In this document: piece by piece, positions 53,022 through 63,031 of the stretch
How positions within the stretch are numbered: the stretch's first letter is position 1
How the letters are laid out: the number at the start of each line of letters is the position of its first letter
From: Ardenticatenia bacterium
Lineage (GTDB): Bacteria > Chloroflexota > Anaerolineae > Ardenticatenales > Ardenticatenaceae
Assembly (NCBI GenBank): GCA_030949995.1
Contig: JAUZRY010000079.1
Coordinates: 17,981-81,980 of the forward strand
Length of the DNA: 64,000 nucleotides
Direction: 5' to 3'
The notes under the pieces: generated by a model
Databases searched by the model: none
What the model was told of the DNA's origin: nothing
The model's input: only the letters and a program-made list of their open reading frames with translations
Translations under genes and position numbers: made by a program

Positions 53022-54304
53022 ACTTCCAGCTCCACAACCCCGTGAGATTGGCGTTCCCGGGCCGTCACGGCGAAGATATAGGTCAACAGGTCCGCCTCGG
53101 CCGGGGTGAGCTCCACATGACGGCGGGCCATCATGCGGCGCGCGGCCTGTATGGCCTGCTCGAGCCGGTACTCCACCAGCTTCTTGCCCTCGCCCCAGCT
53201 GAAGCTGGGCACGAATTTCGGGGGCATGGAGGTGCCGTAGAGATTGCAGGCGACGCCGATGACGGTGCCGGTGTTCAACAGGGCGCCGATGCCGGTCTTC
53301 GTGTGGTCGCCGATGAAGCAGCCCACGAACTGTTCGCCCGTTTGGCGCAACTCGCCGTCGACCCAGACGCGGACAGTGCTGTAGTTGTTCTTCAAGTCAC
53401 TGTTGGTCGTGCCGGCACCCAAGTTACACCACTCACCTATCACGGCGTGTCCGAGGAACCCATCGTGTTGCTTGTTGCTGTAGGCTTGGAAGATGCTCTC
53501 CTCGACCTCACCCCCCACTTTGCAGACCGGGCCGATGGAGGTGCCCTCGTAGACGCACGCCCCCGCCTTGATCAAGGAGTTGGTGCCCACGGCCACGGGC
53601 CCGACAATGACGCTGGCGGCCATAATGTGGGCGTCGGCCATGACCACGATAGGGCCCTCAGAAGCGTCCAACACGGCGCCAGGGTCCACGCGGGCGCCAG
53701 GAGCGATGTAGATGTGTTCCACGCCTATCAAGTGAGCGCCAGGGTGGACGTGGCCTTCAACGCTGCCAAGGGGAAAGAGTGCCGCGTCAGCTACGATCTG
53801 GGTGGCGTTGAGGCGCACGAGATCCCAAGGCCACCGGACCACTTGGCCCACGAAGCGGTAGTGGGGAATGCCGTGGAGGTCGGCGGCGTTGGCGTGGAGG
53901 GCTTCGCTCAGGGAGGCTGGCGGGAGAGCCCTCAGCCGCCAGGCGGCCAGGCGGGCGGCCACGACGAGCCCCTCATCGTCGAGGTAAAGGGCTTCAGGAC
54001 CTTCCGGGGGCACGCGGCCGGGCAGCTCGCGGTCCGCTATGATCCGCCCGCTGAGGAGCAACACGGTGCCTTCATCTGCAGCCGGGCGGCGGTTGACAGG
54101 AAGGCCTGTCCGTTGTGCGGTGACAGCGGTCAGGTGGGGACGTGTGTAGAGCAGATCGGCGGAGTGTCCGTAGACAGCCTCGATTTTCTCCCGGATCGTA
54201 GAAATGCCACAGCGCAGGTCGTAGACGGGGCGTGTCCAGACAAGGGGGAGAAAACGGGACGTGGAGATGTCTTCAAACAAGGCCAAGAGTCCTCGTGGTG
54301 TCAT
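53018..54304 (-). CDS. Putative sugar nucleotidyltransferase / alternative GlmU family, left-handed beta-helix
   Basis: 'FEDISTSRFLPLVWTRPVYDLRCGISTIREKIEA', hexapeptide-repeat region 'IYIAPGARVDPGAVLDASEGPIVVMADAHIMAASVIVGPVAVGTNSLIKAGACVYEGTSIGPVCKVGGEVE'. Confidence 0.82.
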   Translation of the reverse strand: MTPRGLLALFEDISTSRFLPLVWTRPVYDLRCGISTIREKIEAVYGHSADLLYTRPHLTAVTAQRTGLPVNRRPAADEGTVLLLSGRIIADRELPGRVPPEGPEALYLDDEGLVVAARLAAWRLRALPPASLSEALHANAADLHGIPHYRFVGQVVRWPWDLVRLNATQIVADAALFPLGSVEGHVHPGAHLIGVEHIYIAPGARVDPGAVLDASEGPIVVMADAHIMAASVIVGPVAVGTNSLIKAGACVYEGTSIGPVCKVGGEVEESIFQAYSNKQHDGFLGHAVIGEWCNLGAGTTNSDLKNNYSTVRVWVDGELRQTGEQFVGCFIGDHTKTGIGALLNTGTVIGVACNLYGTSMPPKFVPSFSWGEGKKLVEYRLEQAIQAARRMMARRHVELTPAEADLLTYIFAVTARERQSHGVVELEV

Positions 54305-55797
54305 CGCTCGACTCCTCGGATCTCGCCCATCAAGCGCACGATGGGCTCAGTGTTGGAAGGGCGCAGGCTCAACCAGGCGTCGGGCCCGATCAGTTTGAGG
54401 CCGTCACACAAGTTCACCTCGGGCGTGGTGGTGGCAAGGTGGGCCACGATGGGCGTAATTGGGCCGGCTGGTGCTGTGGCCCGAGTTGTCCGCCCGTCCG
54501 GCAGGTGTGCTTCCAAGTGCACGTACTCGTCATCGACGGCTAGACGCAGGTGGGCATGGGTGCCTTCCACATGTACTCCCGACGGGATGACGGCAACGCG
54601 GGGAGGGGATGCCTGCCAGTCGGTGAAGAGGGCGCGCAGCTCATTGGCGCTGGTGTCCTCGGGGACGAGACGGGCTTTCACCGGGTGCCAGGGAGGAATG
54701 CGTGCTACCAGAGCGGAGAGAGGTTGTCCTTCCTGTGCCAGGAGGTTGAGCACCAGCGCGGCTGCGGCCATGCCGTCGCGGGCCAGGTGAATGTCCGGCA
54801 CGATAATGCCCCCGCTGCCCTCTCCCCCGAGCACGGCGCCGTGCTGCACAACGCCGTTGACCACGTTCATTTCGCCCACGGGCGTGCGGTGGACCGGCAC
54901 GTGGGGAAACATCTCCTCGACCGCGTGGGTGGTTACCACGTTGACCACAATGGGACCCTGCCGGCTGTTCAGGCGCTCTTGTGCGCAGAGCACCACGGTG
55001 TGCTCCTCACTCACCGGCGTTCCCCGCTCGTCCACGAGGACCAAGCGGTCCCCGTCGGGGTCGGCGGCAAAGCCGACGTGGCACCCAGCTTGTGGGACCA
55101 AGGCGCAGAGCGTGCTCAGGTGGGAGGGCAATGGCTCAGGAGGGCGGGCGAAGAAGCCGTGCTGTTCGGTGTGACAGGCCACTACGTCGCACCCGAGGGC
55201 CTTGAAGAGCTCGATCCAACGCACAGCGCTGCTGTTGCAGGCGTCGAGCGCCACCCGAAGCCGGGCCCGACGGATGGCGTCGGCGAGCACGGTGGCCAGT
55301 ACGGCCTCCAAGTGTGAGATGAAGGCGGCCTCGCCCTGCATTTCGACGCCAGCTACGTCGGCAAGGGATACCCACGGCCATTTGGCCTCTTCCACGAACT
55401 GGCGCAAAGTTGCCCACACGTCAGCGCTGAGGAAGCGCCCTCGGGCATCAAGAAATTTAAGGCCGTTCCAGGTCAAAGGGTTGTGGCTGGCGGTGACCAT
55501 AATGCCCCCCATCACTTCAGGTGCGTTGGCCGTGAAGAACTGCACTGTGGGGGTTAAGGTCTGCCCTAGATCGGCCACCCGAAGGCCCAGAGCTTGGAGG
55601 GTGCCACACACCAGTCGAGCGATCATGGGAGAAGAGCACCGGGCATCTCGTCCCACGGCCACGAGCGGCGAGGGGGCTTTCCGGCGCAGCCATGTGCCAA
55701 AGGCGGCCGTGTAGGCCACAATCACGTCGGGAGTCAGGGCGGGCGAGGGCGCGTCCACAGTGCCACGCAGGCCCGAAATGCCGATCTTGAGCGCCAT
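54301..55797 (-). CDS. Phosphoglucomutase/phosphomannomutase (GlmM-like)
   Basis: 'KIGISGLRGTV', 'MVTASHNPLTWNGLKFL', 'GFAADPDGDRLVLVDERG', 'GGEGSGGIIVPDIHLARDGMAAAALVL', 'RPSNTEPIVRLMGE'. Confidence 0.9.
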   Translation of the reverse strand: MALKIGISGLRGTVDAPSPALTPDVIVAYTAAFGTWLRRKAPSPLVAVGRDARCSSPMIARLVCGTLQALGLRVADLGQTLTPTVQFFTANAPEVMGGIMVTASHNPLTWNGLKFLDARGRFLSADVWATLRQFVEEAKWPWVSLADVAGVEMQGEAAFISHLEAVLATVLADAIRRARLRVALDACNSSAVRWIELFKALGCDVVACHTEQHGFFARPPEPLPSHLSTLCALVPQAGCHVGFAADPDGDRLVLVDERGTPVSEEHTVVLCAQERLNSRQGPIVVNVVTTHAVEEMFPHVPVHRTPVGEMNVVNGVVQHGAVLGGEGSGGIIVPDIHLARDGMAAAALVLNLLAQEGQPLSALVARIPPWHPVKARLVPEDTSANELRALFTDWQASPPRVAVIPSGVHVEGTHAHLRLAVDDEYVHLEAHLPDGRTTRATAPAGPITPIVAHLATTTPEVNLCDGLKLIGPDAWLSLRPSNTEPIVRLMGEIRGVER

Positions 55798-55832
55798 GTG
55801 TCCAAGTCCTCCTGGAGCTTCTGGTGAGGGGC

Positions 55833-57083
55833 TCACAGCTCGTCCCGCAGGATGCGCGCGAGGAGAGGGGCCAGTCGGTGGGGATCGTGCCTGGCGATGG
55901 CCAGCTCGCGCATGCGGATTTCACCGTTAGCTCGATAGGGGATGAGCTGAGGCTCCTCGGTGATGAGCGGCGCGCTGACCACGACGGCTCCTTCGACAAG
56001 GGTGGTGGTCTCACCGGTGTCGGCAAAGATGAGCCGGCTGACAGCTTCGCCCCGCTCCTGGGACAAGCGCACGGGCTGTGCCCCCTCTAGGCGATATTTT
56101 TCCATCACGTTGTGGCTGATGGGAGCGTCGTTGACGAGCACGTAGTCCATCTCCAGACCGGCAAGTTGGCGGATCACTCTCAAGTGATCGGCTACAGTGA
56201 AGTTATCCGTCTTGTAGGGTTCCGTCATAATATTGCAGACGAAAATGCGCCGGGATTCGCTCATGCGAATGGCAGTGCGAATCTCTGGAAGGATGAGGGT
56301 GGGCAACACGTCGGTGTAGAGGCGGCCAGGGGCCACAATGAGAGCTTCGGCCTCTCGGATGGCGTGGATGGCGTCGGGGTTGACGTCGGGCGGGTAGTTG
56401 CGCAGCAGGGCTGCATCCGGTTCGCCCTCCACGTTCTCCCACACGCGGATGCGGCGAATGTGGCGGGAGAAGAAGAGGTTGCGGATGGGCACGCCGTTTT
56501 CCAGCCTCTCGATGGCCGTTGCCCCTTCTACCAGCCGGCCGTCGGCCAGTTCGGCCCACAAGCTGGCATGTTCTCCGACGGGAAAGATGACCTGCCGGCT
56601 TGTCAGGCCGAGCTCGTCGCGCAGCAGGGAAACCAGATGCCCCTGTTCCGCGGCCGAGAGGACGACCGTAACCTGGATCGGCTCATCGATCAGGATCAGG
56701 GCGCGCACGACGGGAATGAGTCCTGTTCCCCCGCCGATGACGATGACCTTGCGGCCCCGCTCGGCCTGTCGGCGTTCATACATGATCTGGGCGAGGCCAA
56801 CAGGCTCATCAGCTCGCTCGGGCACTAGGGTGCGCACTACACTCCGGCTGAGCCCCTGCCAACCCCACCAGGCCACCCCAGCACCGACCAGGACGAAGAG
56901 CAGCCCTCTCACCCATTGGTTGACAAATTGGAGGGTGAGCCAGTAGGCGACAGTCGGCACAGGCACAGTACGGTAGATCTCGGCCAGCCAATAGGCAACA
57001 CCGAGGGCGATGAGCAAGAGCCCGAGAAAGAGCAAGCCCAGCCAGCGTTTGAGCCCAATGCCGGGGCGAAACCACTGCCACAT
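55833..57083 (-). CDS. yvcK: YvcK/GlmR (CofD-like) gluconeogenesis factor with N-terminal TM segments
   Basis: 'KVIVIGGGTGLIPVVRAL', 'VTVVLSAAEQGHLVSLLRDELG', 'EALIVAPGRLYTDVLPTLILPEI', 'FVCNIMTEPYKTDNFTVADHLRVI'. Confidence 0.85.
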   Translation of the reverse strand: MWQWFRPGIGLKRWLGLLFLGLLLIALGVAYWLAEIYRTVPVPTVAYWLTLQFVNQWVRGLLFVLVGAGVAWWGWQGLSRSVVRTLVPERADEPVGLAQIMYERRQAERGRKVIVIGGGTGLIPVVRALILIDEPIQVTVVLSAAEQGHLVSLLRDELGLTSRQVIFPVGEHASLWAELADGRLVEGATAIERLENGVPIRNLFFSRHIRRIRVWENVEGEPDAALLRNYPPDVNPDAIHAIREAEALIVAPGRLYTDVLPTLILPEIRTAIRMSESRRIFVCNIMTEPYKTDNFTVADHLRVIRQLAGLEMDYVLVNDAPISHNVMEKYRLEGAQPVRLSQERGEAVSRLIFADTGETTTLVEGAVVVSAPLITEEPQLIPYRANGEIRMRELAIARHDPHRLAPLLARILRDEL

Positions 57084-57095
57084 AAGGGTCCCCCT

Positions 57096-58962
57096 TTACT
57101 CCACGGTTACGCTTTTGGCCAAGTTCCGAGGCTGGTCGATGTCTCGGCCCAAGGCAGCAGCGGCGTAGTAGGCGATGAGCTGCACGTGGACGGCGGCGGT
57201 CACGGTGTGGAGCCAGTCGTGGTTGCGGGGCACGGTGAGCACGTTGGAGTGCCCCAGGAGTTCCGTGAGCCGCCGGTCATCCTCGGGCACCACGCCAATG
57301 GCCCATGCCCCGCGTGCCAGCACCTCCTGCACGTTGGAGACCATTTTGTCGTACACGTGGCCTTGAGTGGCCAGGGCCACTACGGGCACGCCCTCGTCGA
57401 GGAGGGCCAACGTGCCGTGTTTGAGTTCGCCAGCCGGGTAGCCCTCAGCGTGGATGTAGGAGATCTCCTTGAGCTTCAGGGCCCCTTCGCGGGCCAAGGG
57501 CTCGTCCAGGTTGCGGCCAATGAAGAAGGCGGACGGATGGGCGGCTATGGCCTCAGCAATGGCTTTGGTGCGGCCGTCGTCGCGAAGCAGGCGTTTAATC
57601 TGGTCGGGTAACTTCCACAGGCCGGCCCGCAACGCCTTCAACGAGCGCGTTGTCTTCCTGGGAAGGCGCCGGTATTGAGCCATATAGAGGAGGAGCAGGA
57701 AAATGCCCACAAGTTGGCCCACAAAGGCCTTGGTGGAGGCCACGGCCACTTCTGGGCCGGCGCGCGTGTAGAGCACGCCGTCGGCCAGGCGGGCCACGCT
57801 ACTGCCCACCACGTTTGTAATTGCCAGCACCCGCGCGCCCCGCTCCTTGCCCTCGCGCATGCTTGCAATCGTGTCGGCCGTTTCTCCCGATTGGCTGATG
57901 GCCACGAACCATTCATTGGGCCCAGATGATGGGCTGGCGGTACCGGTATTCGGAGCCGATGTCCACGGTGACCGGGATGCGCAGGGCCTGCTCGAAGGCG
58001 TATTTGGCCACCAGGCAGGCGTGGTAGGCCGTGCCGCAGGCCACAAACGTCATGCGTTCAACGGCCGCTATTTCCTCGGGCGTGACGTTGAGTTCCTCCA
58101 GCTCGATGGGCGCGTCTGCGCGCTCAGGCAGTCGGCCGCGCAGGGTGTCGAGCACAGTCTGGGGTTGCTCGTGGATTTCCTTCAGCATGTAATGGGGAAA
58201 GCCCCCTTTCTGGGCCACTTCGGGCGACCAGTCCACCACGATGACCTTGCGCTCGTAGAGGCGGCGGTCAGGGGCTTTGGGCTCCTTGTAGTTGGAGATG
58301 ATCACGCTGTCCCGTGTGATGGTGGCGATTTCGCCATCTTCCAGCACGTAGATCTTGTTGGTATAGTGGAGCAGAGCCGGGATGTCGCTGGCCACGTGGT
58401 TTTCCCCCCGCCCCAGGCCGATGATGAGGGGTGGGCTGTCCATCTTGGCGGCGACCAGCCGGTCGTCCTCTCCCTGGTGCATCACGAGGACGGCCATGGC
58501 ACCCTTCATGCGCTGCATGGCCAAGGCCACGGCCGTAGTCAAGTTGTCGTCGTAATATTCTTCAACGAGGTGGGCGATCACTTCAGTGTCCGTGTCCGAC
58601 TGGAAGGTGTGTCCGGCCTCAATGAGCTCCTGTTTGAGCTCCCAAAAATTTTCCACGATGCCGTTTTGGACCACGGCGATCTGTCCGGAGCAGTCAACGT
58701 GGGGATGGGCGTTGCGGGTGGAGGGGGGGCCGTGGGTGGCCCACCGGGTATGGCCAATGCCAATGGTGCCTGAGTCACGCTCTGCGTCCACGATAGCTTC
58801 TAAGTCGCTTACCTTTCCCTTGCACTTACGAAGGTAGAAGCGGCCGTTCTTGGAGACGGCGATGCCCGCCGAGTCATACCCCCGGTAGGTCAACATGCGA
58901 AGCTTGTCCATGAGAATGGACAGAGCCTCTTTGTGGCCCACATATCCAACGATGCCACACAT
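57096..58962 (-). CDS. glmS: Glutamine-fructose-6-phosphate aminotransferase (frame break near 57918)
   Basis: 'MCGIVGYVGHKEA', 'LTYRGYDSAGIAV', 'HTRWATHGPPSTRNAHPH', then '...NEWFVAISQSGETADTIASM', 'NLAKSVTVE'. Confidence 0.97.
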
Positions 58963-59073
58963 GTGTGCACCTCCTGAATATTGAAGACGATGGTGCCTTC
59001 CCGCACACTACGGCAGCTCGTGATCCTCAATGCTGCCGGGCACCGGCCCCCCCGAATGTCCTTAAAACGGAAG

Positions 59074-59095
59074 GCCGGAGGAGCACACCTCCGGC
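59074..59095 (-). terminator. Stem-loop between plsC and glmS, probable terminator on minus strand
   Basis: GCCGGAGG-6 nt-CCTCCGGC, followed on the minus strand by CTTCCGTTTTAAGG. Confidence 0.5.
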
Positions 59096-59150
59096 AACCG
59101 CGAGTGATCTCACTGTCCCCTGAGACTAAGGGCGCGGCTTGGGGTTCGGA

Positions 59151-59849
59151 TCAGGCGATCTGTTCGTCGGCCGAGGTGACCCGGTCGGCGTACACTCCCC
59201 GGTAGGCCGGGGGCAACAGGTTGGCCAACCCGACCATGATCTGCTCGGTCATGGCCTGAAGCGTCCTCCGGTCGGCCCGGCGCTCAGAGGCCAGGCGGAT
59301 GGGCATGCCGATGCGCATGGTCACCTGTGGGCGGCGCAAGCGTAACAAGTGGCGCCACCACTCTTCGTGGCCAAAGAGGGCCACGGGCAACACGGCTGCC
59401 CCAGTGCGTGCGGCCACGAGGGCGACACCCTCTTTGCCCTGTTGAAGTTGGTGAGTCTTGCTCCTCGTGCCCTCCGGGGCCATGAGAATGACACGGCCCT
59501 GTTTGAGGGCCCGCATGGCGTGTTTCAGGGCGCTCAAGTCAGCCTCGCCGCGCGCCACCGGAAAGGCACCGTAGTGGCGCACGATCCACCCCACGACGGG
59601 CCGGTGGAAGAGTTCAGCCTTGGCCATCATCTCCACGTCGCGCGGAAAATAGGCGCCGACCAGGGGCGGGTCCAGCAGGGAAAGGTGGTTGATGACCACG
59701 ATCAGAGGGCCCTCGGCCGGCACGTGCTCCAGCCCGTGCACCGTCACCCGCAGAAAGAGGGGGAAGAGCACGTGGCGCAACACCCAGTTGGCCAAGTAGT
59801 AGAACCACGGCATGTGGCGTCCACGGCGTTGACGGTTGCCATCGGCCAT
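59151..59849 (-). CDS. 1-acyl-sn-glycerol-3-phosphate acyltransferase (PlsC-like)
   Basis: 'VVINHLSLLDPPL', 'YGAFPVARGEAD', 'VILMAPEGTRSK'. Confidence 0.85.
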   Translation of the reverse strand: MADGNRQRRGRHMPWFYYLANWVLRHVLFPLFLRVTVHGLEHVPAEGPLIVVINHLSLLDPPLVGAYFPRDVEMMAKAELFHRPVVGWIVRHYGAFPVARGEADLSALKHAMRALKQGRVILMAPEGTRSKTHQLQQGKEGVALVAARTGAAVLPVALFGHEEWWRHLLRLRRPQVTMRIGMPIRLASERRADRRTLQAMTEQIMVGLANLLPPAYRGVYADRVTSADEQIA

Positions 59850-59983
59850 GTCCGCTTCTCCACGGGCGCTGCCGGCACAGTGCCGGATGCTCCCCCTTTT
59901 ATTGTGCGATGTGGTGTGTTAGGCTGTCGTGAGAGAGACATTAGATTTTGCCGGGAAATGGGCCTTTCGTCAAAGGCCGGGCC

Positions 59984-60805
59984 CTATTCGCCGTATGCGT
60001 ACATGTCCACCAAGCTTCCGTCAGGAGCGCGCAAGTAGGCCGTGTCGCCGTCGTTGTTCCAGATGGGCGATGGGCTGCCCCAGTAGAGCGCTCCCGGGGA
60101 GGGCGTGCCGCTGCCGGTATACACGCGCAGCCGCTCGCCCGGGGCAAGCACCATGTCGGGGAAGGTGAACCCCTTGTTGCTCGCGTCGCTGAGCGTGAAT
60201 CCTCGGAGGCGCACCGGGCGGTTCCCCACGTTCTGGATCTCCACCCATTCCCCGTTCAGGTTGGCCCTGTCGGAGCCAGGCGCATCGGCCATGAGTGCTA
60301 CAATGCGCAGCGTGGCCTGGCTGATCCGCCAGAGCCCCCGCCTGTTCTCCCGGGCTTCCCGTTCGGCGGCGCGGAATTCGTCCACGTAGGCCACGTTGGG
60401 CGGGATCATGTAGAGCTGGCCGTAACCTTGGCGGAGAATTTCCAGGTTCACAAAGGTGCCATCTTCCAAGTACACGTAGGCCAACACGCGGTTGTACCGG
60501 TCAACAGGCACCACGTCGCCTTCCAGGCGGACGGGCCGGCCAAGTGTCAGCGATTCGGTGAAGCGCTTGGCGTCCTCGTAGAACGGCTGTCCCGCTTCGG
60601 GGGTGTTCACGCCAATGAGGCGCACAGTCTCGCCGGTGTCGAGCACAATGGTGTCGCCGTCGATCACCCGCTGAACGCGGGGCCGGCCGGCCGTGTTGGA
60701 CTCCGGTTCTCCCCACGGCCGGCAAGCTGCCAGGAGGAGCACTGCCCACAGCAGGACGGGAGCGAGTGCGCCCAGCCGGTTGCAGGCGTACGTCCACCGG
60801 CTCAT
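59984..60805 (-). CDS. Thermonuclease (SNase-like) lipoprotein with C-terminal lamin-tail domain
   Basis: Lipobox 'VLLLAAC'; 'VQRVIDGDTIVLDTGETVRLIGVNTPEAG...PVDRYNRVLAYVYLEDGTFVNLEILRQGY'; 'NLNGEWVEIQNVGNRPVRLRGFTLSDASNKGFTFPDMVLAPGERLRVYTGSG'. Confidence 0.88.
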   Translation of the reverse strand: MSRWTYACNRLGALAPVLLWAVLLLAACRPWGEPESNTAGRPRVQRVIDGDTIVLDTGETVRLIGVNTPEAGQPFYEDAKRFTESLTLGRPVRLEGDVVPVDRYNRVLAYVYLEDGTFVNLEILRQGYGQLYMIPPNVAYVDEFRAAEREARENRRGLWRISQATLRIVALMADAPGSDRANLNGEWVEIQNVGNRPVRLRGFTLSDASNKGFTFPDMVLAPGERLRVYTGSGTPSPGALYWGSPSPIWNNDGDTAYLRAPDGSLVDMYAYGE

Positions 60806-62070
60806 GGCATCCCGGCACGGTGCCGTGCTCCTGTGGTCAAGAGTCGGGTCCACTCTTCGCCCACGACAGGCGGGGTGCCGAAGGACAACCCCAACTTGTG
60901 TCCCAGCTCGCGCAGAGCGCGATGAGCTTGGCGCACATCACGTCCCTCCTCGCCAGCCCTGGCAATGGCTGCAGCCAGGCGCCTCAGGTGGGCGAGGGCG
61001 CGGGGCGTGTCCAAGTCGTCGGCCAGGGCGGCGTCAAATGCCTGCCGGAAGGGATGAGGGTCCAAGGGAGTCTCCTCTCCACCCTGAACGCGGAGGGCAG
61101 CGGCCAACTCGTCGGCCCAAGCTTGGGCTTCAACTTGCTCCTCCTCGTCCCACTCCCACGGATGGCGGTAGTGATGGCGTAACAGGTTGAGGCGAATGGC
61201 GTCGGGCGAAAAGCCGGCGTTGAGGAGGTCACGCACCAACACGAGGTTGCCCAAGGACTTGGACATCTTCTCGCCGTCCTTGCGCACCATGGCGATGTGC
61301 ACCCACCAGCGCACGAAGGGGCGTTGTCCGGTGAACTTCTCGCTCTGGGCGATTTCGCACTCGTGGTGGGGAAAGAGAAGATCGCCACCACCCCCGTGGA
61401 TGTCGATGGTGGCGCCCAAATACTTGAGCCCCATGGCGGAGCACTCGATGTGCCATCCCGGCCGCCCGGGGCCCCAGGGGCTCTCCCACGTGGGCTCCCC
61501 TGGCTGAGCGGCCTGCCAGAGGACGAAGTCGAGGGGGTCATCTTTGTGGGGATCGTTCGGGTTGTTGCCCCGCTCGTTGGCGATGCGCAGCATGTCGCCG
61601 TAGTCAAGTTTGCTCAGTTGGCCGAAGGCTGGATCGGCGTGAACCCGGTAGTAGACGTTGCCCGCACGCTCGTAGGCGAAGCCCCGCTCCAGCAGGATTT
61701 GGGTGATCTTTATAATGTAAGGAATCACCCAAGTGGCACGGGGATAGAAGTCGGGCGGGCGCACGTTGAGCGCGCTCATGTCGCGCACGAAGGCCTCAGT
61801 CTGCTCGCGGCCCAAGTCGTCCCACGCCTTGCCCACCTCGCGGGCCTTGCGCAGGATGTCGTCATCAATGTCGGTGACGTTTTGGACATAACGCACGGTG
61901 TGCCCGCGGGATTCCAAGAAGCGCACGAGCACGTCGAAGGTGACATACGTGAACGCATGGCCAAGGTGAGTGGTGTCGTAAGGCGTGATGCCGCAGACGT
62001 ACAGAGTCACTGTGGGGCCAAAGGTGTGGAAGGGCTCCTTACGTCCTGTGAGGGAGTTGTAGAGCTTCAT
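60802..62070 (-). CDS. cysS: Cysteinyl-tRNA synthetase
   Basis: 'LYVCGITPYDTTHLGHAFTYVTFD', 'VTDIDDDIL', 'GWHIECSAMGLKYLG', 'GGGGDLLFPHHECEIAQSE', 'KMSKSLGNLV'. Confidence 0.95.
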   Translation of the reverse strand: MKLYNSLTGRKEPFHTFGPTVTLYVCGITPYDTTHLGHAFTYVTFDVLVRFLESRGHTVRYVQNVTDIDDDILRKAREVGKAWDDLGREQTEAFVRDMSALNVRPPDFYPRATWVIPYIIKITQILLERGFAYERAGNVYYRVHADPAFGQLSKLDYGDMLRIANERGNNPNDPHKDDPLDFVLWQAAQPGEPTWESPWGPGRPGWHIECSAMGLKYLGATIDIHGGGGDLLFPHHECEIAQSEKFTGQRPFVRWWVHIAMVRKDGEKMSKSLGNLVLVRDLLNAGFSPDAIRLNLLRHHYRHPWEWDEEEQVEAQAWADELAAALRVQGGEETPLDPHPFRQAFDAALADDLDTPRALAHLRRLAAAIARAGEEGRDVRQAHRALRELGHKLGLSFGTPPVVGEEWTRLLTTGARHRAGMP

Positions 62071-62082
62071 CGTGGTCTCCCC

Positions 62083-62556
62083 CTAAGCCTCCGGCGTTCT
62101 CGTGGCAGCGTAGTGGGCTTCCATCTGGCGAATGCGCTCAATCTGGGTAAGGTTCCACTCGTCATCGGAAAAGGGGGTTTGGAACCAGGCGTCCAGGATT
62201 TCCTTGGCCACGGCCTCGGACGTGAGGCGTAGGCTGAGGGCCAACACGTTGGCGTGGTTCCAGATGCGCGCGCCCCGGGCAGTTTCAGCGTCATGGCAGA
62301 GGGCTGCGCGCACGCCGGGCACCTTGTTGGCTGCGATGGAGGCCCCTGTGCCGGTCCAACAGAAGACGATCCCCTCGTCGGCGTGGCCGGAGGCCACAGC
62401 CTCGGCCACCTTGCGGCTAGTCAGGGGCCAATCGGTCTCGGGGTCATCTTCGGCCAGCGGGCCAAAGAGGATGAGCTCGTGACCCCGCTGGCGCAGTTCC
62501 TCGATCACCATGTCGGTCAGGGGGGTTCGTTCGTCACTGCCCACAGCAATGCGCAT
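62083..62556 (-). CDS. rpiB: Ribose-5-phosphate isomerase B / RpiB-LacAB family
   Basis: 'SRKVAEAVASGHADEGIVFCWTGTGASIAANKVPGVRAALCHDAETARGARIWNHANVLALSLR'. Confidence 0.9.
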   Translation of the reverse strand: MRIAVGSDERTPLTDMVIEELRQRGHELILFGPLAEDDPETDWPLTSRKVAEAVASGHADEGIVFCWTGTGASIAANKVPGVRAALCHDAETARGARIWNHANVLALSLRLTSEAVAKEILDAWFQTPFSDDEWNLTQIERIRQMEAHYAATRTPEA

Positions 62557-62572
62557 GGGATTTCACCTCCGA

Positions 62573-63031
62573 TCACTCGTCGAAGACTTTGGCCAACCGG
62601 GCTTCCATGTCGGCGATATGCGTGCCCCGCCAGAAGACACGCTGGCAGCCGGGGCACTCGTGGAACGTCTCCTGAGTCTGCCAGACGTAGGCCGGCACAC
62701 GGTCCACGGCCGCCTCACGTGTCAGCGGCACTAGGACGAGGTTGCACCGAGGACACCGGCGACCACGGGGCCTGTGGGCCAAGGAGAAGGCCCGCACCAC
62801 CTGGCGCAACTGCTCCCACACGCTGTCGCTGGTGATCAGCAGGGCTCGCACGCCGCGCCGTTTGGTGAGCTGTACGTCCCGTGTCAGGATGGTGCGCCCT
62901 TCGGCTTGGGCTCGCTCGATGAGCACCCGGTCATCAATGTGGGGTTCGTAGAAGGCGTCGTAACCGAGCAGGCGCAACCACGTGGCCAACCGGCCGAGCA
63001 TGGCGTCAACGGCAAACCGGTGCTCGTGCAT
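62573..63031 (-). CDS. Mut7-C RNase domain protein (PIN-like + zinc ribbon)
   Basis: 'RFAVDAMLGRLATWLRLLGYDAFYEPHIDDRVLIERAQAEGRTILTRD', 'RCPRCN...CPGCQRVFWRGTH'. Confidence 0.88.
   Translation of the reverse strand: MHEHRFAVDAMLGRLATWLRLLGYDAFYEPHIDDRVLIERAQAEGRTILTRDVQLTKRRGVRALLITSDSVWEQLRQVVRAFSLAHRPRGRRCPRCNLVLVPLTREAAVDRVPAYVWQTQETFHECPGCQRVFWRGTHIADMEARLAKVFDE

Noticed and set aside
58963-59150. glmS ribozyme upstream of glmS
   Set aside because: No match to the conserved glmS ribozyme core; only a simple terminator-like stem-loop
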